A stretch of 64,000 nt of DNA from Solobacterium moorei (GTDB taxonomy: Bacteria; Bacillota_I; Bacilli_A; Erysipelotrichales; Erysipelotrichaceae), in NCBI RefSeq assembly GCF_036323475.1, contig NZ_AP028934.1:2046001-2110000 (forward strand), given 5' to 3'. The position numbers and the translations under genes are program-made. Shown piece by piece: positions 20,101 to 29,011 of the stretch. The notes under the pieces were generated by a model that did not search any database, was not told the DNA's origin, and saw nothing but the letters and a program-made list of their open reading frames with translations. Every line of letters begins with the position of its first letter. Position 1 is the stretch's first letter.

Positions 20101-21551
20101 GTGAGTTTATGCAGCTATATCCGTCGGCTAACATTATGGTGGCTGATAAGAAAGACTTTGAACCTAAAAACAGAAAGAGATTTATCGGGAAGATTGCCAC
20201 AGGGGAATACGATGCGGTTGTAATCGGACATACGCAGTTTGAAAAAATCCCCATGTCAAAGGAATATCAGGAGAAGCACATCCAAGATCAGATTGATGAA
20301 ATCGTAAAATATGTAGAAGAATACAAGCATGACAGAAATCAAAACTTTACAGTAAAACAGCTTGAAAAGACAAAGAAAAAACTGGAAACAAGGCTTGAGA
20401 AATTAAATGATGATTTTAAGAAAGACGATGTGATTACCTTTGAGGAACTGGGAGTTGATAAGCTCTTTGTTGACGAGGCACATAATTACAAGAACCTTTA
20501 TCTCTATACAAAAATGCGTAATGTTGCAGGTATCGGGCAGTCAGAAGCCTTTAAGTCCTCCGATATGTTTATGAAATGCCGTTACATGGATGAAATGACA
20601 GGTGGAAAAGGTATTGTCTTTGCCACAGGAACGCCTGTCAGTAACTCTATGACAGAGCTTTATACCATGCAAAGATATCTTCAGTATGAGAGCCTTAAAA
20701 AGAATGGACTGGAGCATTTTGACTCTTGGGCTTCCACTTTTGGAGAAACACAAAGCTCTTTTGAATTATCTCCTGAAGGTACAGGATATAGGGTGAAAAC
20801 GAGATTTTCAAAGTTCTATAACTTGCCTGAGTTGATGTCGATGTTTAAGGAAGTTGCAGATATTCAAACTGCGGATATGCTTAACCTTCCTACACCTGAA
20901 GCTAACTATGAAGTTATTAAGACGGTGCCTTCTGAAGAACAAAAGGAAATCCTAAAGAGCCTTTCTAAAAGAGCGGATGATGTCAGAAATAGGGTTGTAG
21001 AGCCTGATGAAGATAATATGCTTAAAATTACCAATGACGGTAAGAAACTTGCCTTAGATCAGCGTTTAATCAATCCCCTGCTTCCTGATAATCCTGATAG
21101 CAAGGTCAATGTATGTGTAAAGAATGTCTTTGCCATTTGGGATAAGACAAAAGAAAACAGGTCAACACAGCTACTTTTTTCCGATATGTCCACTCCAAAA
21201 GGAGATGTAGAATTTAACATCTATGATGATATTAGAGAAAAACTTGTGGCAATGGGCATACCTAAAGAAGAAATTGCCTTTATCCATGAAGCTAATTCCG
21301 ATAAGCAAAAAGATGAACTCTTTGCGAAAGTAAGAAAAGGAGAAATCCGTATCTTAATGGGTTCAACGCAGAAGATGGGAGCCGGAACGAATGTGCAAAA
21401 CAAGCTGATTGCTTTGCATGACCTCGATGTGCCTTGGCGTCCTGCCGATTTGGAGCAGCGTGCGGGCAGAATCGTAAGACAGGGAAACGAAAATGAGAAA
21501 GTGAATATTTATCGTTATGTTACAGAGAATACCTTTGATGCCTATTTATGG
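14184..21551 (+). CDS. SNF2-family helicase / adenine methylase, exon 1
   Basis: The first 2456 codons of a protein that is 2918 residues after intron removal (joined to 23893-25281). The start ATG at 14184 follows AAGGAGG; the TTG at 14157 lies in the terminator. An ArdC-like N-terminus is followed by an acidic disordered stretch (about 255-420) and two related modules (about 435-535 and 650-745). A DUF2958-like part follows. Next is an N6-adenine methylase core (Glu-Pro-Ser-Met-Gly-Val-Gly-Asn-Phe near 1205; Gly-Asn-Val-Pro-Phe-Gly near 1270). The helicase has Walker A Gly-Ser-Gly-Lys-Thr near 1935, Asp-Glu-Ala-His near 2096 and motif VI Gln-Arg-Ala-Gly-Arg. It probably protects and remodels incoming DNA. 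Without splicing the frame ends at 21572, seven codons into the intron. Confidence 0.9.
14965..15375 (+). CDS. Overprinted 136-residue protein inside the SNF2 gene
   Basis: An open frame of 411 bases in another frame of the SNF2 gene, starting ATG at 14965 with GAGGAGG (14949-14955) at proper spacing. The product has ordinary globular composition: acidic helices, Asn-Pro-Thr-Tyr-Ala-Val-Met-Arg-Leu, and a C-terminal helix ending Ile-Lys-Glu-Ile-Val-Glu-Ile. The SNF2 frame across the same bases is low-complexity Glu/Arg/Ser/Asn-rich sequence. A Lys-Lys-Leu-Thr-Lys-His-Leu then Gln-Ala pattern weakly recalls TnpV transposon proteins, but I cannot assign it firmly. Translation inside the larger gene is likely from the ribosome site. 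Confidence 0.6.
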   Translation: MYFDEMIRKELVKTSEFSEMESTDEIIEKIKENTLNQLEEEMDFMREYPNPTYAVMRLDYLSNSEEQSHFEMLLDLYKEKKLTKHLMDTQKQAIEFMRAEKPKLMMAWQIEDESHPQYKAMISALKEMTIKEIVEI

Positions 21552-23892
21552 GTGCGACATGAAGTCGCTTAATTTAACTGTTTGGCATAATGACCAAACC
21601 AACTATTCCGTTAGTTGAGCCAAGTATCGACTGCACTCAGGTGTGGTAAGCCGATATTAAAGTAGCCCTACTTGAGGTTGAACCGTGAGGGAATACCGAA
21701 ACTGCCAGCAACAAGGCGGTTAGGGAGCAAGGCTTGATAATATGGCTAACATATGTGAACTACTGATAAATGCCGTTAAGGCGAACAGGCTAAAGTTGCT
21801 GACAAGCCTGAACCAAAATGGTGCGTAGTCGGATAATCCTTTCCACAGTGGGATTACACGGACAAAATGACTACCGGCAGAGAGGTAGAGCCTAAGTTAT
21901 CAATGTTAATTAAGTGGAACATGGTAAGCCTGTACCGTTGCCAAAAGGCAAGGCAAATCGTAAGAAATGCTGATAATGGTGCAGGTAAAGGATAATGGAA
22001 AAAGCGAACGCCATCTTGTAATGAGATGGATAGGGGTTCAAAATTTGCCCTAACTTGAAAGAGTGCAGACTTCCATTTGGTTTTTAATCACAAGAGAACT
22101 TGTAGAATTTTTGAAAGGAGAAAGCAAATGAACAGTAAAATGTGTGCTACTACTAACAGAGCTAAAGACTGGGAAAGTATAGATTTTTCAGTAGCAGAAA
22201 GCTATGTTAAAAAACTACAAATGCGTATTGTGAAAGCGTGGAAAATGAGTAAATACGGAAAGGTAAAATCTTTACAGCATTTACTCACAACTTCATTTTA
22301 TGCAAAAGCCTTGGCTATTAAGAGGGTAACTGAAAACCAAGGCAAGAAAACAAGTGGTGTTGACGGCGAACTATGGCTAACACCACAGGCAAAGTATAAT
22401 GCAATAGGAAAGTTAAACTTAAGAGGATATAAACCTAAACCTCTTAAAAGAGTGTATATACCAAAGAAAAATGGTAAGAAAAGACCTCTTAGCATTCCTA
22501 CAATGACAGACAGAGCAATGCAAACACTATATAAATTTGCACTTGAACCTATTGCAGAAACAACAGCTGATTTTAACTCTTATGGATTTAGAGCTAAAAG
22601 GTGTACGCAGGATGCTATTGAGCAATGCTTTACATCTCTAAATAAAAAGAAATCTGCAAAATGGGTGCTTGAAGGAGATATAAAAGGTTGCTTTGATAAT
22701 ATTAGCCACGAATGGATAATGAATAATATCCCAATGAACAAGAAATTATTAAAACTCTGGCTTGAGTGTGGATATATAGAAAAACAAAAACTATTTCCAA
22801 CAGAAACAGGAAGTCCCCAAGGCTCACCAATATCACCTATTATTTCCAATATGGTATTAGATGGTTTAGAAAAAGCAATCAAAGAGAAATACCATAGAAG
22901 AACAGTAAATAAGAAAGCATATTTCCCAAAAGTTAATTTTGTCAGATATGCAGATGATTTTATCGTTACAGGGGAAAGTGCAGAATTGCTTGAAAATGGT
23001 GTAAAGCCAATCATTGTAAAATTCTTGGCTGAAAGAGGTTTAGAATTATCAGAGGAAAAGACACTCATAACACACATAAATGACGGTTTCGATTTTCTTG
23101 GAGTTAATATTAGGATGTATAAAGATAAATTACTAACAAAACCATCCGAAAAGAACTTCAAGGCTATTGTTGATAAAATAAGACAAATCATAAAAGATAA
23201 TCCGTCAATGAAACAAGAAATTCTGATTAGAAAATTAAATCCAATTATTATAGGTTGGATAAACTATCAGAAATATAATGTTTCATCTAAAGCCTTTGAA
23301 AAACTTGATTATGAAATATATAAAAGCTTGTGGACCTGGTGCGTTCGTAGACATCCTAAGAAAGGTAGAAAATGGATAGCTAAAAAGTATTTCCATACGA
23401 TTGGAAATAGAACTTGGACTTTCAGTGTAGCAACTGGAGACAGAATGGAAAATGGCGATAAATACTATCTTCGTCTTAAATATGCTACAGACACTGATAT
23501 TAAAAGATTTACCAAGATACAAGCTGAAGCAAATCCATTTGATGAAAATTGGCAAATATACTTTGAAGAAAGAGAAGAGTTAAAAATACGAAACGAACTT
23601 AAAGGACGTACAGTTATAAATAGACTGTATAAAACGCAAGATGGAATATGCCCTGTTTGTGGAGAGAAAATAACTATTGATACAGACTTTAGAGTACATC
23701 AAACAATTCAAAATAACATTACCCTTAAAACTTTAGTACACCCTTGGTGTCATAGAAAATTGCATATAAATGATGAAGAAAACACGCTGGCTCTTTAATT
23801 AGGGCTTATAAAAACTTGAGCCGTGTGAGGGGAAACTCTCATGCACGGTTCTTAGAGGGGAAAGGGATAGTAATATCCCCGACCTACTCGAC
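21552..23892 (+). mobile_element. Group II intron in the SNF2 gene
   Basis: It starts with GTGCG at 21552, right after the Trp codon of Asp-Ala-Tyr-Leu-Trp, and ends CGAC at 23892; the next exon begins Gln-Thr-Ile-Glu-Asn-Lys. Removing it restores one continuous SNF2 frame. Domain V is visible at 23818-23851: a 34-base hairpin with a GAAA loop and an AGC near its foot. It is followed by a domain VI-like hairpin. Bases 21573-22127 form the structured domain I-III region with no gene. The intron lies in the same direction as the host gene, so it can splice from the message. Confidence 0.93.
22128..23798 (+). CDS. ltrA: Group II intron reverse transcriptase/maturase with HNH endonuclease
   Basis: A 556-residue intron-encoded protein. 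The ATG at 22128 follows AAAGGAG (22114-22120). Its order is reverse transcriptase domains (Ile-Pro-Lys-Lys-Asn-Gly-Lys-Lys-Arg-Pro-Leu; Gly-Ser-Pro-Gln-Gly-Ser-Pro-Ile-Ser-Pro; catalytic Tyr-Ala-Asp-Asp at about 274-277), the maturase X domain (about 350-440) and an HNH endonuclease. The latter starts near 508 with Cys-Pro-Val-Cys and ends with His-Pro-Trp-Cys-His. All parts look intact, so splicing help and retrohoming are plausible. It lies in domain IV of the intron. Confidence 0.95.
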   Translation: MNSKMCATTNRAKDWESIDFSVAESYVKKLQMRIVKAWKMSKYGKVKSLQHLLTTSFYAKALAIKRVTENQGKKTSGVDGELWLTPQAKYNAIGKLNLRGYKPKPLKRVYIPKKNGKKRPLSIPTMTDRAMQTLYKFALEPIAETTADFNSYGFRAKRCTQDAIEQCFTSLNKKKSAKWVLEGDIKGCFDNISHEWIMNNIPMNKKLLKLWLECGYIEKQKLFPTETGSPQGSPISPIISNMVLDGLEKAIKEKYHRRTVNKKAYFPKVNFVRYADDFIVTGESAELLENGVKPIIVKFLAERGLELSEEKTLITHINDGFDFLGVNIRMYKDKLLTKPSEKNFKAIVDKIRQIIKDNPSMKQEILIRKLNPIIIGWINYQKYNVSSKAFEKLDYEIYKSLWTWCVRRHPKKGRKWIAKKYFHTIGNRTWTFSVATGDRMENGDKYYLRLKYATDTDIKRFTKIQAEANPFDENWQIYFEEREELKIRNELKGRTVINRLYKTQDGICPVCGEKITIDTDFRVHQTIQNNITLKTLVHPWCHRKLHINDEENTLAL

Positions 23893-25281
23893 CAGACGAT
23901 AGAAAATAAGCAGAAGTTCATTTCACAGATTATGACAAGTAAAACACCTGTCAGAGTTGCAGAAGATGTGGACGAAAGTTCATTAAACTATGCAGAAATT
24001 AAAGCTCTTGCCACAGGTGATCCGAAGATTAAAGAGAAGATGGATTTGGACAACGAAGTTACGAAACTAAAAATGCTTGAAGCAAACTATAAGTCTAACC
24101 GTTTCAGATTAGAGGATAAGGTGGCGAAAAATTATCCTGAAGAAATCGCAAGAACGGAAAAGCTCATAGAAGCTGTTAAGAAAGATATATCCGATGTAGA
24201 GCCAAAAGCGGAAGGTGAGGAAAAGTTTACTTCCATTACAATTGCGGGAGAAAAGATTACCGACAAGAAATTAGCCGGAGAAAGACTGCTTGAAGCAATT
24301 TCAAAGGTTAAAATCAATGAAAGCAAGATTATAGGCAAGTATAGAAATATGGATTTAGAGGTAAGCTATAACTTCTTTACCAATGAACATAACTTTAGCC
24401 TAAACGGTGCTGCAAAGCATTCAGGAGAGCTTGGAACAAGTGCGGACGGTAACATTACAAGACTTGATAACGCTCTTGAGAAAATGCCTGAGAAATTAAA
24501 GAGGCTTGAAGAAAAACTTATCAGCACAAAGGAACAACTGGAAAATGCCAAAGAAGAACTCAAAAAGCCTTTTGAAAAAGCTGATGAGCTGAAAACTAAG
24601 GTGTTAAGACTTGCAGAACTGAATAAGCTCCTTGATATGGGAGAAGTGGAAGAAAAGAGAAATGACAATCCTCTTGTGGAAGATGTAAAAAGAGCTATCA
24701 TAGACTTTTGCAACAGAGAATATGAAGAAAACCACAGTTATGATGAATTTAATACTCTATATCCTGACTTAAAGCACATTGGCATCGCCTATACCAATAC
24801 ACCTGACGAAAGACACGGCATCCAATATGAGCTTAATTTAGAAGCTAAAACATGGACACAGTATATTGATGATACTCCAATCAAAACAGAGAGCTTCGAC
24901 TATGAAAACAAGGGAGAAAATGAAGCTCTAAGGAATATGAAAAATGAAATAGAAATGTCCTCTTTTAGCGATTTGGTTTATGTTGATTCCGAAGATTTAA
25001 GAGCAGCAACAGGACTTGATATTGATGATGAGGGTAACTTCTATGATCCGCTCTCTAAAGACCTCGATAATGATGGCATTCCTGATAGATATGACAATGA
25101 CTTTAAGGACAGTGATTATTTTGAGTCAACCTATGATGTGGAGGACAATCTTCATTGCAAAGAAGAAACTGCACAAAAATCAGAGGATAAGCCATCTATT
25201 TTAGGACAGATAAGAGCTTATCAAAATGAAAGTAAAACAGAAGAAAAGCAAAAAACAAAAGAACAGGAATTTTTAAGATAA
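23893..25281 (+). CDS. SNF2-family helicase / adenine methylase, exon 2 (C-terminus)
   Basis: The last 462 codons, read in frame with 14184-21551 after splicing. It continues the helicase tail (Gln-Thr-Ile-Glu-Asn-Lys-Gln-Lys-Phe-Ile-Ser-Gln-Ile-Met), conserved in CTn SNF2 proteins, then a long coiled coil (about codons 50-240). It ends with the acidic Asp-Leu-Asp-Asn-Asp-Gly module (25042-25166) shared with the wall hydrolase. An in-frame ATG at 23932 exists, but has no ribosome site and lies inside the conserved tail, so it is not a real start. Confidence 0.88.
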   Translation, partial: QTIENKQKFISQIMTSKTPVRVAEDVDESSLNYAEIKALATGDPKIKEKMDLDNEVTKLKMLEANYKSNRFRLEDKVAKNYPEEIARTEKLIEAVKKDISDVEPKAEGEEKFTSITIAGEKITDKKLAGERLLEAISKVKINESKIIGKYRNMDLEVSYNFFTNEHNFSLNGAAKHSGELGTSADGNITRLDNALEKMPEKLKRLEEKLISTKEQLENAKEELKKPFEKADELKTKVLRLAELNKLLDMGEVEEKRNDNPLVEDVKRAIIDFCNREYEENHSYDEFNTLYPDLKHIGIAYTNTPDERHGIQYELNLEAKTWTQYIDDTPIKTESFDYENKGENEALRNMKNEIEMSSFSDLVYVDSEDLRAATGLDIDDEGNFYDPLSKDLDNDGIPDRYDNDFKDSDYFESTYDVEDNLHCKEETAQKSEDKPSILGQIRAYQNESKTEEKQKTKEQEFLR

Positions 25282-25282
25282 G

Positions 25283-25302
25283 GGGAGGGGAACCTCCCTT
25301 TT
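25283..25302 (+). terminator. Short hairpin with T run between SNF2 and the SSB-like gene
   Basis: A six-base GC stem (25283-25288 with 25293-25298) is followed by four T. The stem is short, so termination would be weak. Confidence 0.4.
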
Positions 25303-25323
25303 GCCATGAAAGGAGATAAAAAC

Positions 25324-25983
25324 ATGGATTACAAAACAATGAGAAATCAGATAGAAGATATGGTAAATGATAACCATAAGGACTTTGTAAAAGCGATTAT
25401 AAGCATGGAAAAAGGTATCAATGATGAAAGTGCCTTAGATAAGCTCTATGACGCTTATATGGACAATGACAGCCTTAATTTGCTGCATGAGGAATTTGAC
25501 TATATGATTGAGGATTTAAGGGAACAGGGGAAGATAAAAGACCTTCCTTATGTTCAGGAAGAAAAGGATAATCTTATCAATATCGTTGGCAATATTGTAG
25601 GGGAAGTCGATTTAGTTGAAAGGGAAAATAAGAACGGAGAAGCCTTTAAGGTGGCAAATTTCTCTGTTGTTTCTAAAGATGATGATGGAAATAAGGTATA
25701 TCACAACTGCTCCGCTTATGGAGAAAAGAGTGATATGCCAAAGGATTTTAAACAGGGGGATTTTGTTAAGCTCTTTGGACAAATCAGAACTTCCATTGAT
25801 GATAACGGCAAGGAGCATAACAATATCAGAATACTTTCTTCAAAGCTGTTAAAGGCAAAGGAACAAATGAAAGGACAAGAAGAAAAGAAAGAATCTGTAC
25901 TTGGGGCTATCAAAAAATATCAGGCTGAAGATAAGGAAAAGCCGAAAGAAAAGAAAGAAGCAAGCAAAGAAACTGAGAGATAA
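25324..25983 (+). CDS. SSB-like (OB-fold) conjugation protein
   Basis: A 219-residue protein. The ATG at 25324 follows AAAGGAGAT; an ATG at 25306 overlaps that ribosome site. The N-terminal 75 residues are an acidic helical domain. Residues about 80-175 form an OB fold (Asn-Ile-Val-Gly-Asn-Ile-Val-Gly-Glu-Val; Val-Ala-Asn-Phe-Ser-Val-Val; Tyr-His-Asn-Cys-Ser-Ala-Tyr-Gly-Glu) clearly related to the ssb at 1674. The tail is Lys/Glu-rich. It probably binds single strands near the relaxosome, as it ends convergent to mobA. Confidence 0.75.
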   Translation: MDYKTMRNQIEDMVNDNHKDFVKAIISMEKGINDESALDKLYDAYMDNDSLNLLHEEFDYMIEDLREQGKIKDLPYVQEEKDNLINIVGNIVGEVDLVERENKNGEAFKVANFSVVSKDDDGNKVYHNCSAYGEKSDMPKDFKQGDFVKLFGQIRTSIDDNGKEHNNIRILSSKLLKAKEQMKGQEEKKESVLGAIKKYQAEDKEKPKEKKEASKETER

Positions 25984-25990
25984 ATTTACG

Positions 25991-26028
25991 GTCGGTGTGG
26001 TCTTAGGACTGCACCGGCTCTTTTTTAT
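25991..26028 (+). terminator. Terminator between SSB-like gene and mobA
   Basis: A 12-bp stem (25991-26002 with 26007-26018, several G-T pairs) is followed by TCTTTTTTATTT. It stops the rightward transfer operon before the convergent mobA gene. Confidence 0.8.
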
Positions 26029-26050
26029 TTGCGAAAAAAGGAGATAAAGA

Positions 26051-27382
26051 TTATCTCTCCATCTCCTTACCCATATAAATTCCGTAATTTTTTCGTATCT
26101 TATAAAGCTCGTCCATAGTGGATTTTGAGGAAGAATACTCTTGCATAAGGGTGTTCTTTTTTTCTTGTAATTTATCAAGCTCAGCTAAAATATCCTTTGA
26201 ATTTGGGAGCTTGGAATAGGATTTTTTAAGCTCTGAGAGAGCATTTTCATATAGGGTAATCTGAGCTTTGTACTCTTCAAAAAATGCCTTGTCAGACGGA
26301 TTAGCAGTATATTCCTTGTAGCACGCTCTGTACTTTTTAACGGTATGAACTTGCTCCATAGTGGTGGAAAGCTTCTGCATTTCCTTATCAATAGCCTTGA
26401 TTTTCTCTTGTATATTTTGCCTTTCATCGGCTGCTTTTTGGATGTACTCATCAAGTTGCTTAACGGATTTAATACCTTGTTCTCTGAGAAAGATAACAGA
26501 CTCAGCCATTGTATTAAGGTTATGTTTGGTTGCCCAATATTCGTAGCCTTTGCTTTCTTTTACTTTAACATTTGTGTTCATGTCAATAACATTGCCGATG
26601 CGTTTTTTGACGGCAGGAGTCTTGATAAACTCTCTTTCTGCAATTCGTTCTTTTAATCTTTCTTCGGTATAATCTTCTCCGATTGTTTTAGTCCTTGTAA
26701 ATCTCGCCTTATCTTTTGGCTTAAAAGCAATGTGCTTACCGTATTTGATTTCATAGCCAAGATCAGCCATCTTCTTTAAAAATTCGTCCCAGTCCTTTGA
26801 CTGTTTTATCATTCTGTCAATGTCAAATTGAAGCCTGCTTTTCCAAGAAGTCCCATGCTTTGCCTGTTCGTTTTCATACCAAGATTTACCGTTAATCTTA
26901 TATTTTTTCTTATAGCTTTCGTAAAACTCGTCAATGACAGATAGGCTATTTTCTTTGCAGAGTTTATCACTCTGATAACGGATTTGGTGGTAGCTTTTCT
27001 TGTTAGACTGGTAGCACCTACCTGTTACCATATTTACATTATTGAAGATGATGTGATTGTGGATATGCCCCTTATCTACGTGAGTAGATAAGACAAATTC
27101 GTACTCATCTTTGAGTATCTTTTTACACAGCTCCATACCAATCTGGTGAGCCAATTCAGGGCTTGTTTCTCCCGGTAAAAAGGATTGAATGAGATGTCTT
27201 GCAAGAACGGTTCCTTTTGTTCCTGCGTCATTTCGTGTCCTTAAAAACTGAGTGTGAGCAGTTGATTCGTGGCATTTATGAGTGCTTACTAAAAGCTGCT
27301 CGTCTGTTTTATCTCCATTTACAATGTAGTCGATAGCAAGATTAAGAGTCGATTTTATTGGGTGTATTTTTGTAATAGCCAT
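26051..27382 (-). CDS. mobA: Relaxase MobA (MOBP-type)
   Basis: A 443-residue relaxase that nicks oriT and stays covalently bound to the 5' end through a tyrosine, probably Tyr19 (Ala-Ile-Asp-Tyr-Ile). The metal-binding triad is clear: His101-x-Asp103-x-x-His106-x-His108-Asn-His110. The nuclease domain ends near 260. The rest is coiled coil and charged (about 300-440), shorter than relaxases with helicase domains. It begins two bases after the mobC stop, so both are one transcript reading away from the oriT candidate. Confidence 0.93.
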   Translation of the reverse strand: MAITKIHPIKSTLNLAIDYIVNGDKTDEQLLVSTHKCHESTAHTQFLRTRNDAGTKGTVLARHLIQSFLPGETSPELAHQIGMELCKKILKDEYEFVLSTHVDKGHIHNHIIFNNVNMVTGRCYQSNKKSYHQIRYQSDKLCKENSLSVIDEFYESYKKKYKINGKSWYENEQAKHGTSWKSRLQFDIDRMIKQSKDWDEFLKKMADLGYEIKYGKHIAFKPKDKARFTRTKTIGEDYTEERLKERIAEREFIKTPAVKKRIGNVIDMNTNVKVKESKGYEYWATKHNLNTMAESVIFLREQGIKSVKQLDEYIQKAADERQNIQEKIKAIDKEMQKLSTTMEQVHTVKKYRACYKEYTANPSDKAFFEEYKAQITLYENALSELKKSYSKLPNSKDILAELDKLQEKKNTLMQEYSSSKSTMDELYKIRKNYGIYMGKEMER

Positions 27383-27384
27383 TA

Positions 27385-27741
27385 TTATTCACCTTCCGTT
27401 TCAGATGTTCTTTTCAGAAGTAGTGAATGAATTTGCCACAGCTCTTTTGAGAAATGTTCAATCTCTTTTTTTATATCACTGATGTCCTCTTTGTAGATTA
27501 CACCTGTCGAATTTACTCGCTTTGCAATCTGATTGATGTTGTTTGTTGCATTAGAAAGTAAGCCTTGTAAATCTCTGAAAGGCTCTAAATCCACTTGATA
27601 AATTTCCTTTTCCAAAACGCATTTGCGGATGAAATGGCTCATGTTTCTACACTTCGCAAGTCTTTTTTTCTCTTCAAAAAGAGCCTTTTCTTCTTCAGTT
27701 AGTTTAATTTCAAGTCTTTCGTTTCTTAATCTATTTACCAT
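27385..27741 (-). CDS. mobC: Relaxosome accessory protein MobC
   Basis: A 118-residue protein with an N-terminal ribbon-helix-helix-like stretch (residues 1-45: Arg-Leu-Glu-Ile-Lys-Leu-Thr-Glu-Glu-Glu). A MobC domain follows with Asn-Asn-Ile-Asn-Gln-Ile-Ala-Lys-Arg-Val-Asn, typical of proteins that open oriT for the relaxase. AAAGGAGG precedes the ATG. Confidence 0.9.
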   Translation of the reverse strand: MVNRLRNERLEIKLTEEEKALFEEKKRLAKCRNMSHFIRKCVLEKEIYQVDLEPFRDLQGLLSNATNNINQIAKRVNSTGVIYKEDISDIKKEIEHFSKELWQIHSLLLKRTSETEGE

Positions 27742-27975
27742 AGTCAGTTCCTCCTTTGAATGTATTTAGGGGTCTTAGGGTTCTCCCTAACAAGCTAAAA
27801 ATTGATAAAAAAAGAAGCAGATCCCCAAGGGCTGCTTCGTCAATTTTCCGTAAGTGTCCGTACACTTACTGTGCTTGCTACAAAAGAATGATTAGGGTAG
27901 CAAGCGTTAAGCTTTTATTAAGTATTACATTTGTATTATACCATAAATCAATTCCTTTAGCTGTATTTATATCAT
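27742..27975. other. Candidate origin of transfer (oriT)
   Basis: The gap upstream of mobC holds four inverted repeats within 135 bases. They are 27775-27780/27785-27790, 27814-27820/27832-27838, 27850-27857/27862-27869 and 27873-27881/27897-27905. Dense hairpins beside mobC are typical of MOBP origins. The nick site itself cannot be named from sequence alone. The remaining bases to 28255 are A+T-rich with no gene seen. Confidence 0.6.
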
Positions 27976-28259
27976 AGGTTTTGTATTAATTTTAAAATAT
28001 TTCTCTCCATAGAAGAACGCAGATTTGTTGATTTATATGGTGAATAATTCCAATCGAAGGACTTTTGTAATTCTTTATTATTTTGCAATAGTTTACATTC
28101 ATAATAAACATTTCTTTGTTTTAAGGCTCAAAAAGTTCTGGATTAAAGATAACATTAGCATTATAAGTTTAATTTGTTCTCGTATGATTTAATTTTTAGA
28201 GTAAATTTCAAACAGGAAATTGAAAAAATGTGAATATTATTATGAATGTAAAAAAACTA

Positions 28260-28316
28260 TTGACAACAATATACCATCGGTATATACTGATGGTATATAC
28301 CGATGGTATATTGTTG
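28260..28316 (+). promoter_or_regulatory. TetR promoter inside a perfect 24-bp inverted repeat operator
   Basis: Arms 28264-28287 and 28293-28316 are exact reverse complements with a five-base spacer. TTGACA (28260-28265) and TATACT (28283-28288) are 17 bases apart, so the -10 and spacer lie inside the operator. The next gene is TetR-type, 14 bases downstream. Autorepression of the regulator, and probably of the whole cargo operon, follows. Confidence 0.88.
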
Positions 28317-28330
28317 ATGGAGGTGTTTAA

Positions 28331-28945
28331 ATGACTATTTCTGAGACTCAAAAGAAAATATTGGCAGTCGGCAAGAAAGAATTTTTAAAAAAAGGATTTA
28401 AGGATGCTTCACTTAGAATAATTGTCGAGGAAGCAGGATTTACGAAAGGTGCTTTTTATGGTTACTATCCTAATAAAGCGGCCTTATTTGAAGCTATTGT
28501 TTCTGATGTAGCTGATGGGTTAATAGAACAGTTCAAAGCTGCACAAGATGCACATTTTGATTTAATTCCAGAAAATAAAACTTTAGAAAGCAGAGAGCTG
28601 TCTACAAAATATCTTTTGCATTTTGTGAATTATATTTATGATTATTTTGAAGAATTCAAGCTTGTAATTTGCTGTTCTGAAGGCACAAAATACGAAGATT
28701 ATATTCATGAACTTGTAGAATTGGAAGTATCCCGTACGGAAAAATATTACGCTATTCTTAAAGAAAAAGGCAAAATGGCAGGAAACGTCAGTCATGATTT
28801 ACATCACATGATTACCAGTGCATATTTTACAGCTGTTTTTGAAACGATTGTGCATGATATGACAAGAGAACAAGCCATTAAATATGTTAAAGAGCTTGCA
28901 GTTTTTTTTAATTCGGGATGGGATGGACTTTTAAGGTTTAAATAA
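28331..28945 (+). CDS. TetR/AcrR-family transcriptional regulator
   Basis: A 204-residue repressor. The N-terminal helix-turn-helix (about residues 10-50) has Gly-Phe-Lys-Asp-Ala-Ser then Lys-Gly-Ala-Phe-Tyr-Gly-Tyr-Tyr-Pro-Asn-Lys, the classic TetR signature. The C-terminal helices form the ligand pocket and are not informative. It is the first gene after the palindromic operator, GGAGG lies before the start, and it heads the cargo operon. Confidence 0.93.
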   Translation: MTISETQKKILAVGKKEFLKKGFKDASLRIIVEEAGFTKGAFYGYYPNKAALFEAIVSDVADGLIEQFKAAQDAHFDLIPENKTLESRELSTKYLLHFVNYIYDYFEEFKLVICCSEGTKYEDYIHELVELEVSRTEKYYAILKEKGKMAGNVSHDLHHMITSAYFTAVFETIVHDMTREQAIKYVKELAVFFNSGWDGLLRFK

Positions 28946-28966
28946 AGCGTAAAATTTTCACGCAAG

Positions 28967-28982
28967 GTTAGCAAAGGCTAAC
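28967..28982 (+). promoter_or_regulatory. Small hairpin between tetR and the ECF operon
   Basis: A six-base perfect stem (28967-28972 with 28977-28982) lies in the 66-base gap. No T run follows, so it is more likely an mRNA-stabilising or processing hairpin than a terminator. Confidence 0.35.
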
Positions 28983-29011
28983 AACTATATTTAGAAAGGA
29001 TATAGATTATT

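Noticed and set aside
22580-23191. Leftward frame of 203 codons opposite the intron reverse transcriptase
   Set aside because: It is antisense to conserved catalytic domains, lacks a ribosome site and resembles no family.
23932-23970. Separate gene starting at 23932
   Set aside because: The frame continues upstream to the intron border and matches the conserved SNF2 tail, so it is exon 2 and not a new gene.
27756-27977. Rightward 73-codon frame in the oriT region
   Set aside because: It runs through several hairpins, has no ribosome site and atypical composition.
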